Source of the DNA: CAZTBB01 sp964611755
GTDB taxonomy: Bacteria > Pseudomonadota > Alphaproteobacteria > Micavibrionales > Micavibrionaceae
Assembly (NCBI GenBank): GCA_964611755.1
Contig: CAZTBB010000053.1
Coordinates: 1 to 13,031 of the forward strand
Direction of reading: 5' to 3'
DNA: 13,031 bases
This document shows, piece after piece, positions 1-5,978 of the stretch. Positions within the stretch are counted from its first letter, which is position 1. Each line of letters starts with the position of its first letter. The position numbers and the translations under genes are program-made. Below the pieces are notes generated by a model, which saw only the letters and a list, made by a program, of their open reading frames with translations, did no database searches and had not been told where the DNA came from.

Positions 1-104
1 TTAACGTGACGCGTGAGCGTATTCGTCAGATTTAAGCAAAAGCGCTTCGAAAGCTAAAGCACCCAAGCCGTTCACGAAAGCTCCGTAGCTTCCTTGATAC
101 TTAA
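1..104 (+). pseudogene. rpoD: 3' end of rpoD (sigma-70 region 4.2) with an in-frame stop
   Basis: Reading codons from base 3 gives N-V-T-R-E-R-I-R-Q-I, then TAA at 33-35, then A-K-A-L-R-K-L-K-H-P-S-R-S-R-K-L-R-S-F-L-D-T and a second TAA at 102-104. This is the recognition helix and C-terminal tail of the primary sigma factor's region 4.2, which binds the -35 element and contacts activators and the beta flap. The interrupting codon sits where the family has an essentially invariant Glu (RIRQI-E-AKALRKL). One base change at position 33 (GAA to TAA) explains it, since frame and sequence are intact on both sides. The gene starts outside the window. TAA ends other genes here (rpsD, gltX, gor), so it is not recoded as Glu. 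Either the sequence has an error, this is a decayed extra copy, or the sigma factor really lacks its last 23 residues plus this Glu. Identity is secure; true pseudogene status is not. Confidence 0.85.
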
Positions 105-108
105 TTTT

Positions 109-738
109 TTAGTAAAAATCCGGTTCAGGTACAGGAAAATCCCCGAATCCATGGCGGGGATTAATCCCTACGCTTGACTTAAACGGCACGCCGGCATAGG
201 GGATGGTGTAATATCCGCCGAATTTGTCGAGCCCTTTAAAATCAGTCTCGGTCGAGGCAGGATCTGTTATAGGGTTTCCGGAAAAATCGACATCTAAAAT
301 TCTGCGTTTTTGATTGCAGGCTTCGAAACCAAAATCATGTTTATAGGACCATTGTCCTCCTGGGTGGCGGCACATAATAATCATGCCCGGTTTGCCGCCC
401 TCAAAGTTATTGCCGTAACGCACGGCGATCAGATAATCATCACTATCCGGCACGCAAGCAGGATCAATATGGTCAATACCATCACACATAAACATACTGC
501 GTATTTTATTCTCATCCAGCTCGGGAAGAGGGTGTTCGGCAATCAAATCCATATTGAGTTGTCCCGGAACTTTCATTCCGATCTGTGGCAGGCCCAGAGC
601 ATAAGCATAGCTGCCGCAGACACTGTGCACCTCGGCATCACGGTAACGATCCGGCTCAAACGGCATCTCCTTGGGAGGAATGTATAAATGTGAGGGGGCA
701 GGCGCCCCAACAGCTGTTTTAAAAGTTCGCGAATTCAT
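109..738 (-). CDS. Hypothetical 209-aa protein, possible degenerate papain/NlpC-like protein
   Basis: A 209-aa soluble protein with no signal peptide or membrane segment visible. I cannot assign it with certainty. Its layout recalls small phage and bacterial proteins with an N-terminal N-C-Y-x-Y-A-like motif and a later block of the form R-x-D-x-N-G-x-W-S-H-K, D-x-x-G-x-x-I-T-D-P, F-x-G-Y-Y-x-V-P, thought to be papain/NlpC-like peptidases. Here the matching parts are CGSYAYALGLP (41-51), CRHPGGQWSYKH (123-134), DFSGNPITDP (151-160) and FGGYYTIP (173-180). If that recalled pattern applies, the usual Cys falls on Ser43 (with Cys41 close by) and the usual His positions are not His, so the protein could be inactive. 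The start at 738 is chosen because it lies exactly where transcription from the upstream promoter should begin. ATG at 664-666 (residue 25) has AAGGAG directly abutting it, which is too close for a good ribosome site. The 3' end faces rpoD with only 4 bases between. Gene call is confident; function is not. Confidence 0.7.
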   Translation of the reverse strand: MNSRTFKTAVGAPAPSHLYIPPKEMPFEPDRYRDAEVHSVCGSYAYALGLPQIGMKVPGQLNMDLIAEHPLPELDENKIRSMFMCDGIDHIDPACVPDSDDYLIAVRYGNNFEGGKPGMIIMCRHPGGQWSYKHDFGFEACNQKRRILDVDFSGNPITDPASTETDFKGLDKFGGYYTIPYAGVPFKSSVGINPRHGFGDFPVPEPDFY

Positions 739-744
739 ATTTAC

Positions 745-772
745 ATAATAAATAAAAGGCGTGTTTTGTCAA
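745..772 (-). promoter_or_regulatory. Sigma-70 promoter of the 209-aa gene, predicting a leaderless mRNA
   Basis: On the minus strand, TTGACA (772-767) is followed by a 16-base spacer and TATTAT (750-745). The ATG at 738-736 begins 7 bases after the -10 element, exactly where transcription should start. The transcript would therefore have no 5' leader and no Shine-Dalgarno sequence. The -35 is a perfect consensus and the -10 differs at one position. Confidence 0.7.
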
Positions 773-826
773 GTGAATTGACGTTAAGAAAATTTTTTAT
801 AAAGACTTTATCAATCTTTCAAGAGA

Positions 827-832
827 TACTAT
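827..832 (+). promoter_or_regulatory. Possible -10 element for the tRNA gene
   Basis: TACTAT lies about 18 bases before the tRNA 5' end, a distance suited to a short tRNA leader. No convincing -35 box stands 16-18 bases upstream; the bases there read around GACTTT. A TTGACG at 778-783 is too far for this element and too close (14 bases) to TATAAA at 798-803. A weak call resting mainly on position. Confidence 0.25.
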
Positions 833-849
833 AAGGAACATCTTGGTTG

Positions 850-926
850 GGGCGAGTAGCTCAGCTGGTTAGAGCAGTCCGCTCATAACGGATTGGTCGG
901 GGGTTCAAGTCCCTCCTCGCCCACCA
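850..926 (+). tRNA. tRNA with anticodon CAU, probably tRNA-Ile2 (lysidine type)
   Basis: A complete 77-nt cloverleaf: acceptor GGGCGAG/CTCGCCC, D arm GCTC/GAGC, anticodon stem GTCCG/CGGAT (with one G-U pair) around loop CTCATAA, T stem GGGGG/CCCTC around TTCAAGT, discriminator A923 and an encoded CCA at 924-926. The anticodon CAU can belong to initiator Met, elongator Met or Ile2. The D and T arms are not initiator-like, because the acceptor has a normal G1-C72 pair and the anticodon stem lacks the three G-C pairs. The CTCATAA-CGG...TTGGTCG stretch and the acceptor resemble Ile2 more than alphaproteobacterial elongator Met. If so, TilS converts C34 to lysidine so that it reads AUA. Proximity to rpoD fits Ile2, since ileX lies near rpoD in E. 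coli. Elongator Met remains possible. Confidence 0.93.
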
Positions 927-945
927 AGTTTTTCCCTAGTTTTAT

Positions 946-973
946 TTGACAATCCCCGCAAAATCCGTATATT
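946..973 (+). promoter_or_regulatory. Strong sigma-70 promoter of rpsD
   Basis: TTGACA (946-951), a 16-base spacer and TATATT (968-973) lie 20 bases after the tRNA and about 118 bases before the S4 start. Transcription should begin near 980. This rules out the TTG at 972, which overlaps the -10 box, as a start of S4. Confidence 0.75.
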
Positions 974-979
974 GCCGCT

Positions 980-1091
980 ATTCCCAAGAAAGAGGGCGTT
1001 TATGCGCTCCGTTGAGGGGTCTGAATGGTTCAGACATTTCAAACCTGATGTGGTCTATTGGGACAACAATGAAGAAGAAAGGAATTATCAC
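980..1091 (+). promoter_or_regulatory. rpsD 5' leader with a short stem-loop
   Basis: The predicted leader is about 112 nt. It contains a perfect 7-bp inverted repeat, GTCTGAA (1019-1025) and TTCAGAC (1029-1035), with a 3-nt loop TGG. The leader is open in the rpsD frame throughout. An ATG at 1002-1004 preceded by AGAGGG (about 991-996) is a plausible alternative start adding 30 residues to S4. The leader could instead be a binding site for S4 autoregulation, which is known for rpsD in other bacteria, but I recognise no specific published structure. Confidence 0.45.
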
Positions 1092-1709
1092 ATGAGTGGT
1101 AAGAGACAAGCTGCAAAGCATAAAATTGACCGTCGTATTGGTGCCAATCTATGGGGCCGTGCTAAATCTCCATTTAATCGCCGTCAAACAGGCCCAGGGA
1201 TGCATGGTGAGCGCCGTGGGAAGCCGACAGATTTCGGTCTTCAGTTGATGGCGAAGCAAAAATTAAAAGGCTATTACGGTAATATTGGCGAGAAACAATT
1301 CCGCCGTTACTTTAAAGAAGCCGATCGTCTTAGAGGTGATACAGGCCAGAACCTTGTTGGTTTGCTTGAGCGCCGTTTGGATGCTGTGATCTACCGTGCG
1401 ATGTTCGTTCCGACAGTATTCGCGGCACGTCAATTCGTGAACCACAAGCATGTTTTTGTGAATGGTAAAGTCGTAAACATTCCATCATACCAAGTCAAAG
1501 ATGGTGATGTTATCGAAGTCAAAGAAGCATCCCGCACATTGCCAATGGTTCTGGAAGCCAAGCAATCAGGCGAGCGCGAAGTGCCAGAATATCTCGATGT
1601 TGATGCAAACGCTTTCAAGGCGGTATTGCTTCGTGCGCCAAAGCTAGATGAAATCCCATATCCGGTTCAAATGGAACCAAATCTGGTTGTGGAATTCTAC
1701 TCACGTTAA
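1092..1709 (+). CDS. rpsD: 30S ribosomal protein S4
   Basis: S4 binds 16S rRNA early in assembly of the small subunit body and takes part in the decoding-fidelity region with S5. The 205-aa product has the N-terminal S4 domain (about residues 1-93, beginning MSGKRQAAKHKIDRRIGANL) and the S4 RNA-binding fold (about 94-155, RRLDAVIYRAMFVPTVFAAR to VKDGDVIEVKE). It ends NLVVEFYSR as usual. No zinc-ribbon cysteines are present, so it is the C-minus form. The length matches the family (206 aa in E. coli). I chose ATG at 1092 because AAAGGA stands about 8 bases upstream and family members start here; an in-frame ATG at 1002 would add 30 atypical residues. It is transcribed from its own promoter at 946-973 and ends at the terminator at 1736-1769. 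Confidence 0.97.
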   Translation: MSGKRQAAKHKIDRRIGANLWGRAKSPFNRRQTGPGMHGERRGKPTDFGLQLMAKQKLKGYYGNIGEKQFRRYFKEADRLRGDTGQNLVGLLERRLDAVIYRAMFVPTVFAARQFVNHKHVFVNGKVVNIPSYQVKDGDVIEVKEASRTLPMVLEAKQSGEREVPEYLDVDANAFKAVLLRAPKLDEIPYPVQMEPNLVVEFYSR

Positions 1710-1712
1710 GCG

Positions 1713-1726
1713 TTGGGATATCCCAA
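1713..1726. repeat. 14-bp perfect palindrome
   Basis: TTGGGATATCCCAA begins 4 bases after the rpsD stop codon and 10 bases before the terminator stem. It is perfectly self-complementary. With no loop it would fold poorly as a hairpin, so it could be a protein site or chance. Confidence 0.5.
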
Positions 1727-1735
1727 GATTTTAAG

Positions 1736-1769
1736 AAAGCCGCTCTGGATAAAAGAGGCGGCTTTTTTT
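1736..1769 (+). terminator. Rho-independent terminator of rpsD, possibly bidirectional
   Basis: AAAGCCGC-TCT (1736-1746) pairs with AGAGGCGGCTTT (from about 1754) across a short A-rich loop, with one bulge, and is followed by an unbroken run of T to 1769. The trmJ stop codon (TTA on this strand, 1768-1770) overlaps the T-run, so the same stem may also stop trmJ transcription. In that direction the tail TTTCTTAAAATCTT is only moderately T-rich. Confidence 0.85.
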
Positions 1770-2508
1770 ATGGCCGTTTCTTCCCCATAAGAGCGGAGAT
1801 AATGCCATGCAAGGTTTTTACCTCTTGCTCGGTTAATCGTATGCGGGTGAAGATATTGCGGATATTCATCGCTGTGGCGGGTTTGCGCTCGGCCGTGGCA
1901 AAGAAGCCTGCATCATCAAGAGATGTCTCCAGACGATCGAGAAAGCTGCCAACCTCTTCTTGTGGTGCAAAGCTGCTTGATCCCGTAGGCATGTCGTGCG
2001 GGCTGCTCTTATCATTATGCTGCATCCATGACCAACTCATCAGGAGGACGGCCTGTGAGAGGTTGAGGGAGGCAAAATCAGGATTGGTTGGAAATGTTAC
2101 AATGGCATTGCACAATGTTAAGTCATCATTGCTGATGCCTGTGCGCTCTGGCCCAAAAACGATCGCAGCTTTTTGGTCGGCCTGTGCAATATTTTCTATT
2201 TCAGGCATAGCCGCATCGGGTGTGAAGACAGGCTTTACCATGTCACGCCTGCGCGCCGTAGTGGCAATGGAGAAATGACAATCGCTCAAGGCGTCGCTTA
2301 GCGTTTCAAATACGCGCACCTCCGGCATTTTTTCAAGAGCACCTGAGGAATTAGCAATAGCGCGCTCATTTGGCCACCCATCACGCGGGGATACTAGGCG
2401 CAAATCTGTGAGGCCAAAATTCAGCATAGCACGCGCGGCAGCACCGATATTTTCGCCCATTTGTGGCTCGATCAAGATAATGCAGGGTGATTCTGACGAG
2501 GGTTTCAT
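1768..2508 (-). CDS. trmJ: tRNA (cytidine/uridine-32-2'-O)-methyltransferase TrmJ (SPOUT family)
   Basis: A 246-aa enzyme, the same length as E. coli TrmJ, predicted to 2'-O-methylate position 32 in the tRNA anticodon loop using S-adenosylmethionine. The three SpoU/TrmH motifs are visible: NIGAAARAM (20-28), FGPERTGISN (118-127) and ASLNLSQAV (146-154). Together they form the trefoil-knot cofactor site. The C-terminal extension (about 190-246, including ATAMNIRNIFTRIRL) is the TrmJ-type region. The ATG at 2508 is chosen because the next residues lead straight into the family's first strand. An in-frame ATG at 2613 would add 35 residues of no family likeness. The ribosome site is weak (AAGAG about 11 bases upstream). 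The gene converges on rpsD and is divergent from the 76-aa gene. TrmH-family relatives with other targets are the only real alternative. Confidence 0.92.
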   Translation of the reverse strand: MKPSSESPCIILIEPQMGENIGAAARAMLNFGLTDLRLVSPRDGWPNERAIANSSGALEKMPEVRVFETLSDALSDCHFSIATTARRRDMVKPVFTPDAAMPEIENIAQADQKAAIVFGPERTGISNDDLTLCNAIVTFPTNPDFASLNLSQAVLLMSWSWMQHNDKSSPHDMPTGSSSFAPQEEVGSFLDRLETSLDDAGFFATAERKPATAMNIRNIFTRIRLTEQEVKTLHGIISALMGKKRP

Positions 2509-2643
2509 TCTGTTATAACTCTTGTTAAGTGTTTGTTCTGTTGTAATAAAACCGATTTTTATTCTATTTTCTCCTGCTCTGTTGTATGTTCCCGCCATAG
2601 GAAAAACAAGCATTTATATCCCTTCGGGGGCAAAGAGATCATC
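2509..2643. promoter_or_regulatory. Divergent intergenic region between trmJ and the 76-aa gene
   Basis: A 135-bp, A+T-rich spacer that should carry promoters for both directions. On the plus strand TTGTTA (2522-2527), 16 bases and TAATAA (2544-2549) is a mediocre candidate. On the minus strand a TAGAAT (2566-2561) could be a -10 but lacks a good -35. A tight stem-loop CCC-TTCG-GGG (2620-2629), the cUUCGg tetraloop type, lies just before the AAAGAG ribosome site (about 2632-2637) of the plus-strand gene. Confidence 0.35.
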
Positions 2644-2874
2644 ATGAAAGCTATGCATAGTGACATTATTGTCAGATATCCACGGTCTCTTAATATCATC
2701 GAAGAGTATGCAGCGTTGAGCGTTCATCGGAAACTGCTTTTATGTGACCGCCTGTTCATAGAGGGGCGCAATGCATTTATGAGCACCGTGCGTCTTCTTT
2801 GGCCTGAAGCGAGTGATAAAGACGCGCGTAAGCTTGAGAAATTTCTTATTCTTCTCAAAAGAGCAGGGCATTAG
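2644..2874 (+). CDS. Small hypothetical protein, 76 aa
   Basis: A 76-aa basic protein beginning MKAMHSDIIVRYPRSL. I do not recognise a family. It appears all-helical: a central amphipathic stretch (about residues 17-52, IIEEYAALSVHRKLLLCDRL onward) and a charged C-terminal helix (about 58-74, DKDARKLEKFLILLKR). It has a single Cys (34) and no signal peptide. AAAGAG lies about 7 bases before the ATG at 2644; the ATG at 2653 is a second option with no better site. The gene ends 10 bases before the convergent gltX stop with no clear terminator. The ribosome site, the divergent position and the lack of a strong opposing reading frame support it as real. Confidence 0.6.
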   Translation: MKAMHSDIIVRYPRSLNIIEEYAALSVHRKLLLCDRLFIEGRNAFMSTVRLLWPEASDKDARKLEKFLILLKRAGH

Positions 2875-2884
2875 TCAGGGTTGT

Positions 2885-4249
2885 TTAAGCTGCTTTTTTA
2901 GTACTGAGGCGCTGGCGTGCTTTTTCAGGGCCAATCAATAGCAATAAATCGGCAAGCTCCGGCCCGTGATCCATCCCGGTCAAGGCTTGGCGCAATGGCA
3001 TGAATAGTTGTTTGCCTTTGCGGTCTGTCTTTTCCTTTACAGCACCAACCCATTCACCCCATGTCTCACGTGTCCATGGTTCGGGGGGGAGAAGTTCCAG
3101 GGCTTCTGCAATAAACTCGGGATCCTCAATGACAGGCGTGACCGGCCCTTTGGCTACATCCCACCATTCTTTGATATCGTCAAATTTGTCCAAATTGGCG
3201 CGGGTAATATTCCAAAATTCCTCATCAAGTTCGGCAAGGTTAATCTCATGCAAGCGCCCTTTGACAGTATCAAAGCTCATTTCATGAATAATTTTTGTGT
3301 TGAGGCGGAAAATCTCCTCAATATCGAATTTTGGTGTGCCGCGCGAAAATTTTGCAAAATCAAAATTCTTGATAAACACATTCATATCATTATGCGCTTC
3401 GATGGGATCAGAGGTTCCCATACGGGCAAGTAAGCTCACAAACGACATGGGCTCCAATTTCTCTTCATTCTTGAGGTCAAGAATTCCCAATGATCCCAAT
3501 CTTTTAGATAGTTTTCCTCCGGCTGCATCTGAGATGAGTGGGAGGTGAGCAAATTGTGGTGTTTTATTGTCTTGCCCAAGCACATCAAAGATGGCTTCGA
3601 ACATTTGAACATGCGCGGCCGTATTGGAGACATGATCTTCGCCGCGTGTGACGTGCGTGATGCCGTAATCAACATCATCTATCACTGAGCATAAATGATA
3701 GAGCGGGCTGCCATCTTCGCGAATAACAACCGGATCAGACATATCTGCACCCTCAAACTTAACTTCGCCGCGGATCAAGTCGTTCCATTCTATCGATGTG
3801 TGGTTAAGCTTAAAGCGCCAATGCGGCTTGCGCCCTTCCTCTTCGTATTTTTTGATTTGCTCAGGGGTTAAATTCAAAGAAGCGCGGTCATAGATTGGCG
3901 GCTTTCCGGAATTCAGCAGAGTTTTACGTTTGAGCGACAGTTCTTCGGGAGTTTCATAGCAGGCATAGAGGCGTCCAGCATCTTTAAGCTTCCCGATAAT
4001 CTCTTCATAACGTGGGCCACGATCCTTTTGACGCTCTTTGCGGTCCCAATCTATGCCCATCCATTCAAGGCTTTCAATGATGGCGTGTTCATACTCATCT
4101 TTGGAGCGCTCTTGGTCTGTGTCATCAATACGCAGAATAAATTGACCACCTTGGGAGCGCGCAAAAAGCCAAGTAATAAGGGCTGTGCGCGCATTTCCAA
4201 CATGTAGCATTCCAGTAGGTGAGGGGGCAAAACGTGAAATAACACTCAT
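2885..4249 (-). CDS. gltX: Glutamyl-tRNA synthetase (class I)
   Basis: A 454-aa cytosolic enzyme that activates glutamate with ATP and charges tRNA-Glu. The HIGH-type motif appears as HVGN (16-19, within PSPTGMLHVGNARTAL) and the KMSKS-type loop as KLSKR (246-250). Between them are DDTDQERSK and the VTRGEDHVSNTA segment typical of Glu/Gln enzymes. The CYETPEEL region and RKPHWRFKL match alphaproteobacterial GltX. Many bacteria of this class carry two gltX copies and may use one enzyme for tRNA-Gln mischarging before GatCAB. Which type this is cannot be told from the sequence alone. I chose ATG at 4249, since the in-frame TTG at 4300 would add 17 unrelated residues overlapping the nadE stop. 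It is the third gene of the DAHP synthase-nadE-gltX operon, 47 bases after nadE. No terminator is visible after it. Confidence 0.96.
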   Translation of the reverse strand: MSVISRFAPSPTGMLHVGNARTALITWLFARSQGGQFILRIDDTDQERSKDEYEHAIIESLEWMGIDWDRKERQKDRGPRYEEIIGKLKDAGRLYACYETPEELSLKRKTLLNSGKPPIYDRASLNLTPEQIKKYEEEGRKPHWRFKLNHTSIEWNDLIRGEVKFEGADMSDPVVIREDGSPLYHLCSVIDDVDYGITHVTRGEDHVSNTAAHVQMFEAIFDVLGQDNKTPQFAHLPLISDAAGGKLSKRLGSLGILDLKNEEKLEPMSFVSLLARMGTSDPIEAHNDMNVFIKNFDFAKFSRGTPKFDIEEIFRLNTKIIHEMSFDTVKGRLHEINLAELDEEFWNITRANLDKFDDIKEWWDVAKGPVTPVIEDPEFIAEALELLPPEPWTRETWGEWVGAVKEKTDRKGKQLFMPLRQALTGMDHGPELADLLLLIGPEKARQRLSTKKAA

Positions 4250-4296
4250 AATTATAATCTCTTTTTCTTCTTCAATAGCGTTAAGCGCTTCGTTTT

Positions 4297-5961
4297 TCAA
4301 TGGTTTTGATGAAAATGGTTGGTCATAGGATAACGTCTGTCTTTGCCAAAGGCGCGTGATGTGATTTTTACGCCGGGCGGGGCTTGCCTGCGTTTATATT
4401 CCGCGCGATCAAGTAACCTTATAATGTGCTCAACTATATCAGGATCATGTCCTGCCTTTATCAAATCATGGCGCCCAAGTTGATCTTCAATCAAACCATT
4501 CAGGATTGCATCAAGCACATCATAGGGGGGGAGGCTGTCTTGATCGGTTTGATTATCACGCAGCTCTGCTGTTGGGGCTTTTGTGATAATGCGCTCTGGA
4601 ATCACAGTGCCATGCGGGCCGAGGCCAATGTCCGGTTTGTTGTGGTTACGCCAGTTTGCCAGGGCGTAGACTTGTGTTTTATAGACATCCTTAAGGGCAT
4701 TAAACCCGCCATTCATATCGCCATAAAGTGTGGCATAGCCGGTGGCCATTTCCGATTTATTTCCGGTCGAGAGCACCATATGCCCCGTTGCATTGGATAA
4801 TGCCATCAGAATAGTGCCACGGATGCGCGATTGTAAATTCTCGAATGTAAGGCCGGATGGGTTGGGCGGCATATGATCGCTAAGGATGTTATCAAAGGCA
4901 TTATAGGCCTCTTCTATAGCGGCTGTTTGCGCGCTTATGCTCAGGTTTTTTGCTAATTCTTGTGCATCCTTATTGCTCTCATCGGAGGTGTATCGTGAGG
5001 GCAAAAGTACGGTGTGAACGCGCTCCGGCCCCAGCGCATCAACAGCTATGGCCGCACTGATGGCACTATCGATGCCGCCGGATGAGCCGATCCAGACGCC
5101 CGGAAAACCATTCTTATCTACATAGTCGCGCACGCCGAGAACAAGAGCACTGTATATGTCATGAAGCGTATCCTTAGCTTTGAAATCTTGCTGAAGCGTT
5201 GAAGATAATACTGCACCGCTATCGTTCTTTTCATAGGTGATAGTAAGGCAATCCTCCTGGAATGATTTAGCTTGGGCAATCACATGACCATCAGCAGAGA
5301 GTGCAAAAGACCCGCCATCAAAAACCAGCTCATCCTGGCCGCCAATCTGGTTCACATAGAGGATAGGACATTTGTTTTCTTTTGCTCTACTCTGGGCGTG
5401 TTCCATGCGGGTTGAATTTTTATCATGCTGGAAAGGGCTTCCATTGGGCACGATTAAAATCTCTGCGCCATCTGCTTTGAGATATGCGCTCACATCCTTG
5501 TGCCATAAATCTTCGCAGATAGGAAAACCAAGGCAAAACCCCTTAAATGTAAAGCTTGAGGGGAGGGGGCCGGATTCAAATGTACGCTGTTCATCAAACA
5601 CTGCATAGTTTGGCAAATGATGCTTGGTTGATGTAAAGCAAATCTCACCTTTATGAATGAATTGCACAGCATTATAAATTTTACCTTGCTTTTCAATTAC
5701 TGTTGGCAAAAGAACGGCGCATTCCAAGTCTTTTGTTTGGGAACATAAATCATCGGTATGCGCCCTAATAGCCTCGATAAAAGAGGGGCGTAAAACCAAA
5801 TCTTCTGACGGGTATCCACAGGTTGCAAGCTCAGGGAATACAATGAGGTCAGATAAAGTGTGCTGTTCTTTTATGAGATCCAGAATTTTTGCAAAATTAT
5901 GCTTGAGAGCCCCAACAATGGGGTTTATCTGTGCAAGTGTGATTCTAAGTGCCAAAGACAT
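4297..5961 (-). CDS. nadE: Glutamine-dependent NAD+ synthetase (amidase plus synthetase)
   Basis: A 554-aa two-domain enzyme making NAD+ from deamido-NAD+, ATP and glutamine, the last step of NAD synthesis. The N-terminal nitrilase/CN-hydrolase glutaminase domain (about 1-260) shows the Glu-Lys-Cys triad: Glu44 in FPELATCGYP, Lys113 in TSTKHHLPNY and Cys149 in GFPICEDLWH. The C-terminal synthetase domain (about 265-554) has the PP-loop GSSGGIDSA (292-300) and STGNKSEMATGYATLYGDM. The length fits the glutamine-dependent class, not the 275-aa ammonia-only E. coli form. ATG at 5961 starts the usual MxLxLRIxLAQINP opening; its ribosome site is poor (CAGG), 17 bases after the DAHP synthase stop, so translation may rely on coupling. 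Confidence 0.97.
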   Translation of the reverse strand: MSLALRITLAQINPIVGALKHNFAKILDLIKEQHTLSDLIVFPELATCGYPSEDLVLRPSFIEAIRAHTDDLCSQTKDLECAVLLPTVIEKQGKIYNAVQFIHKGEICFTSTKHHLPNYAVFDEQRTFESGPLPSSFTFKGFCLGFPICEDLWHKDVSAYLKADGAEILIVPNGSPFQHDKNSTRMEHAQSRAKENKCPILYVNQIGGQDELVFDGGSFALSADGHVIAQAKSFQEDCLTITYEKNDSGAVLSSTLQQDFKAKDTLHDIYSALVLGVRDYVDKNGFPGVWIGSSGGIDSAISAAIAVDALGPERVHTVLLPSRYTSDESNKDAQELAKNLSISAQTAAIEEAYNAFDNILSDHMPPNPSGLTFENLQSRIRGTILMALSNATGHMVLSTGNKSEMATGYATLYGDMNGGFNALKDVYKTQVYALANWRNHNKPDIGLGPHGTVIPERIITKAPTAELRDNQTDQDSLPPYDVLDAILNGLIEDQLGRHDLIKAGHDPDIVEHIIRLLDRAEYKRRQAPPGVKITSRAFGKDRRYPMTNHFHQNH

Positions 5962-5978
5962 GGGCCTGATAATAGCGC

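Noticed and set aside
33..35. TAA read as glutamate (stop codon reassignment)
   Set aside because: rpsD, gltX, gor and the 209-aa gene all end naturally at TAA at the expected family lengths.
310..687. Plus-strand open frame opposite the 209-aa gene
   Set aside because: No ribosome site or promoter; the minus-strand gene has the strong promoter and more natural protein composition.
850..926. Initiator tRNA-fMet
   Set aside because: The first acceptor pair is a normal G-C and the anticodon stem lacks the three consecutive G-C pairs required of initiators.
972..1091. TTG at 972 as the rpsD start
   Set aside because: It overlaps the -10 element of the rpsD promoter, and family members start at the residues encoded from 1092.
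2509..2613. 35-residue N-terminal extension of TrmJ
   Set aside because: The extension has no family likeness, and 246 aa from 2508 is exactly the usual length.
2834..2858. TTGAGAA-N11-TTCTCAA inverted repeat as a terminator for the convergent 76-aa gene and gltX
   Set aside because: It lies inside coding sequence, has a weak A/T stem and no T-run in either direction.
4250..4300. 17-residue TTG-initiated extension of GltX overlapping nadE
   Set aside because: The family opening MSVISRFAPSPTG begins at 4249; the extension has no conserved features.
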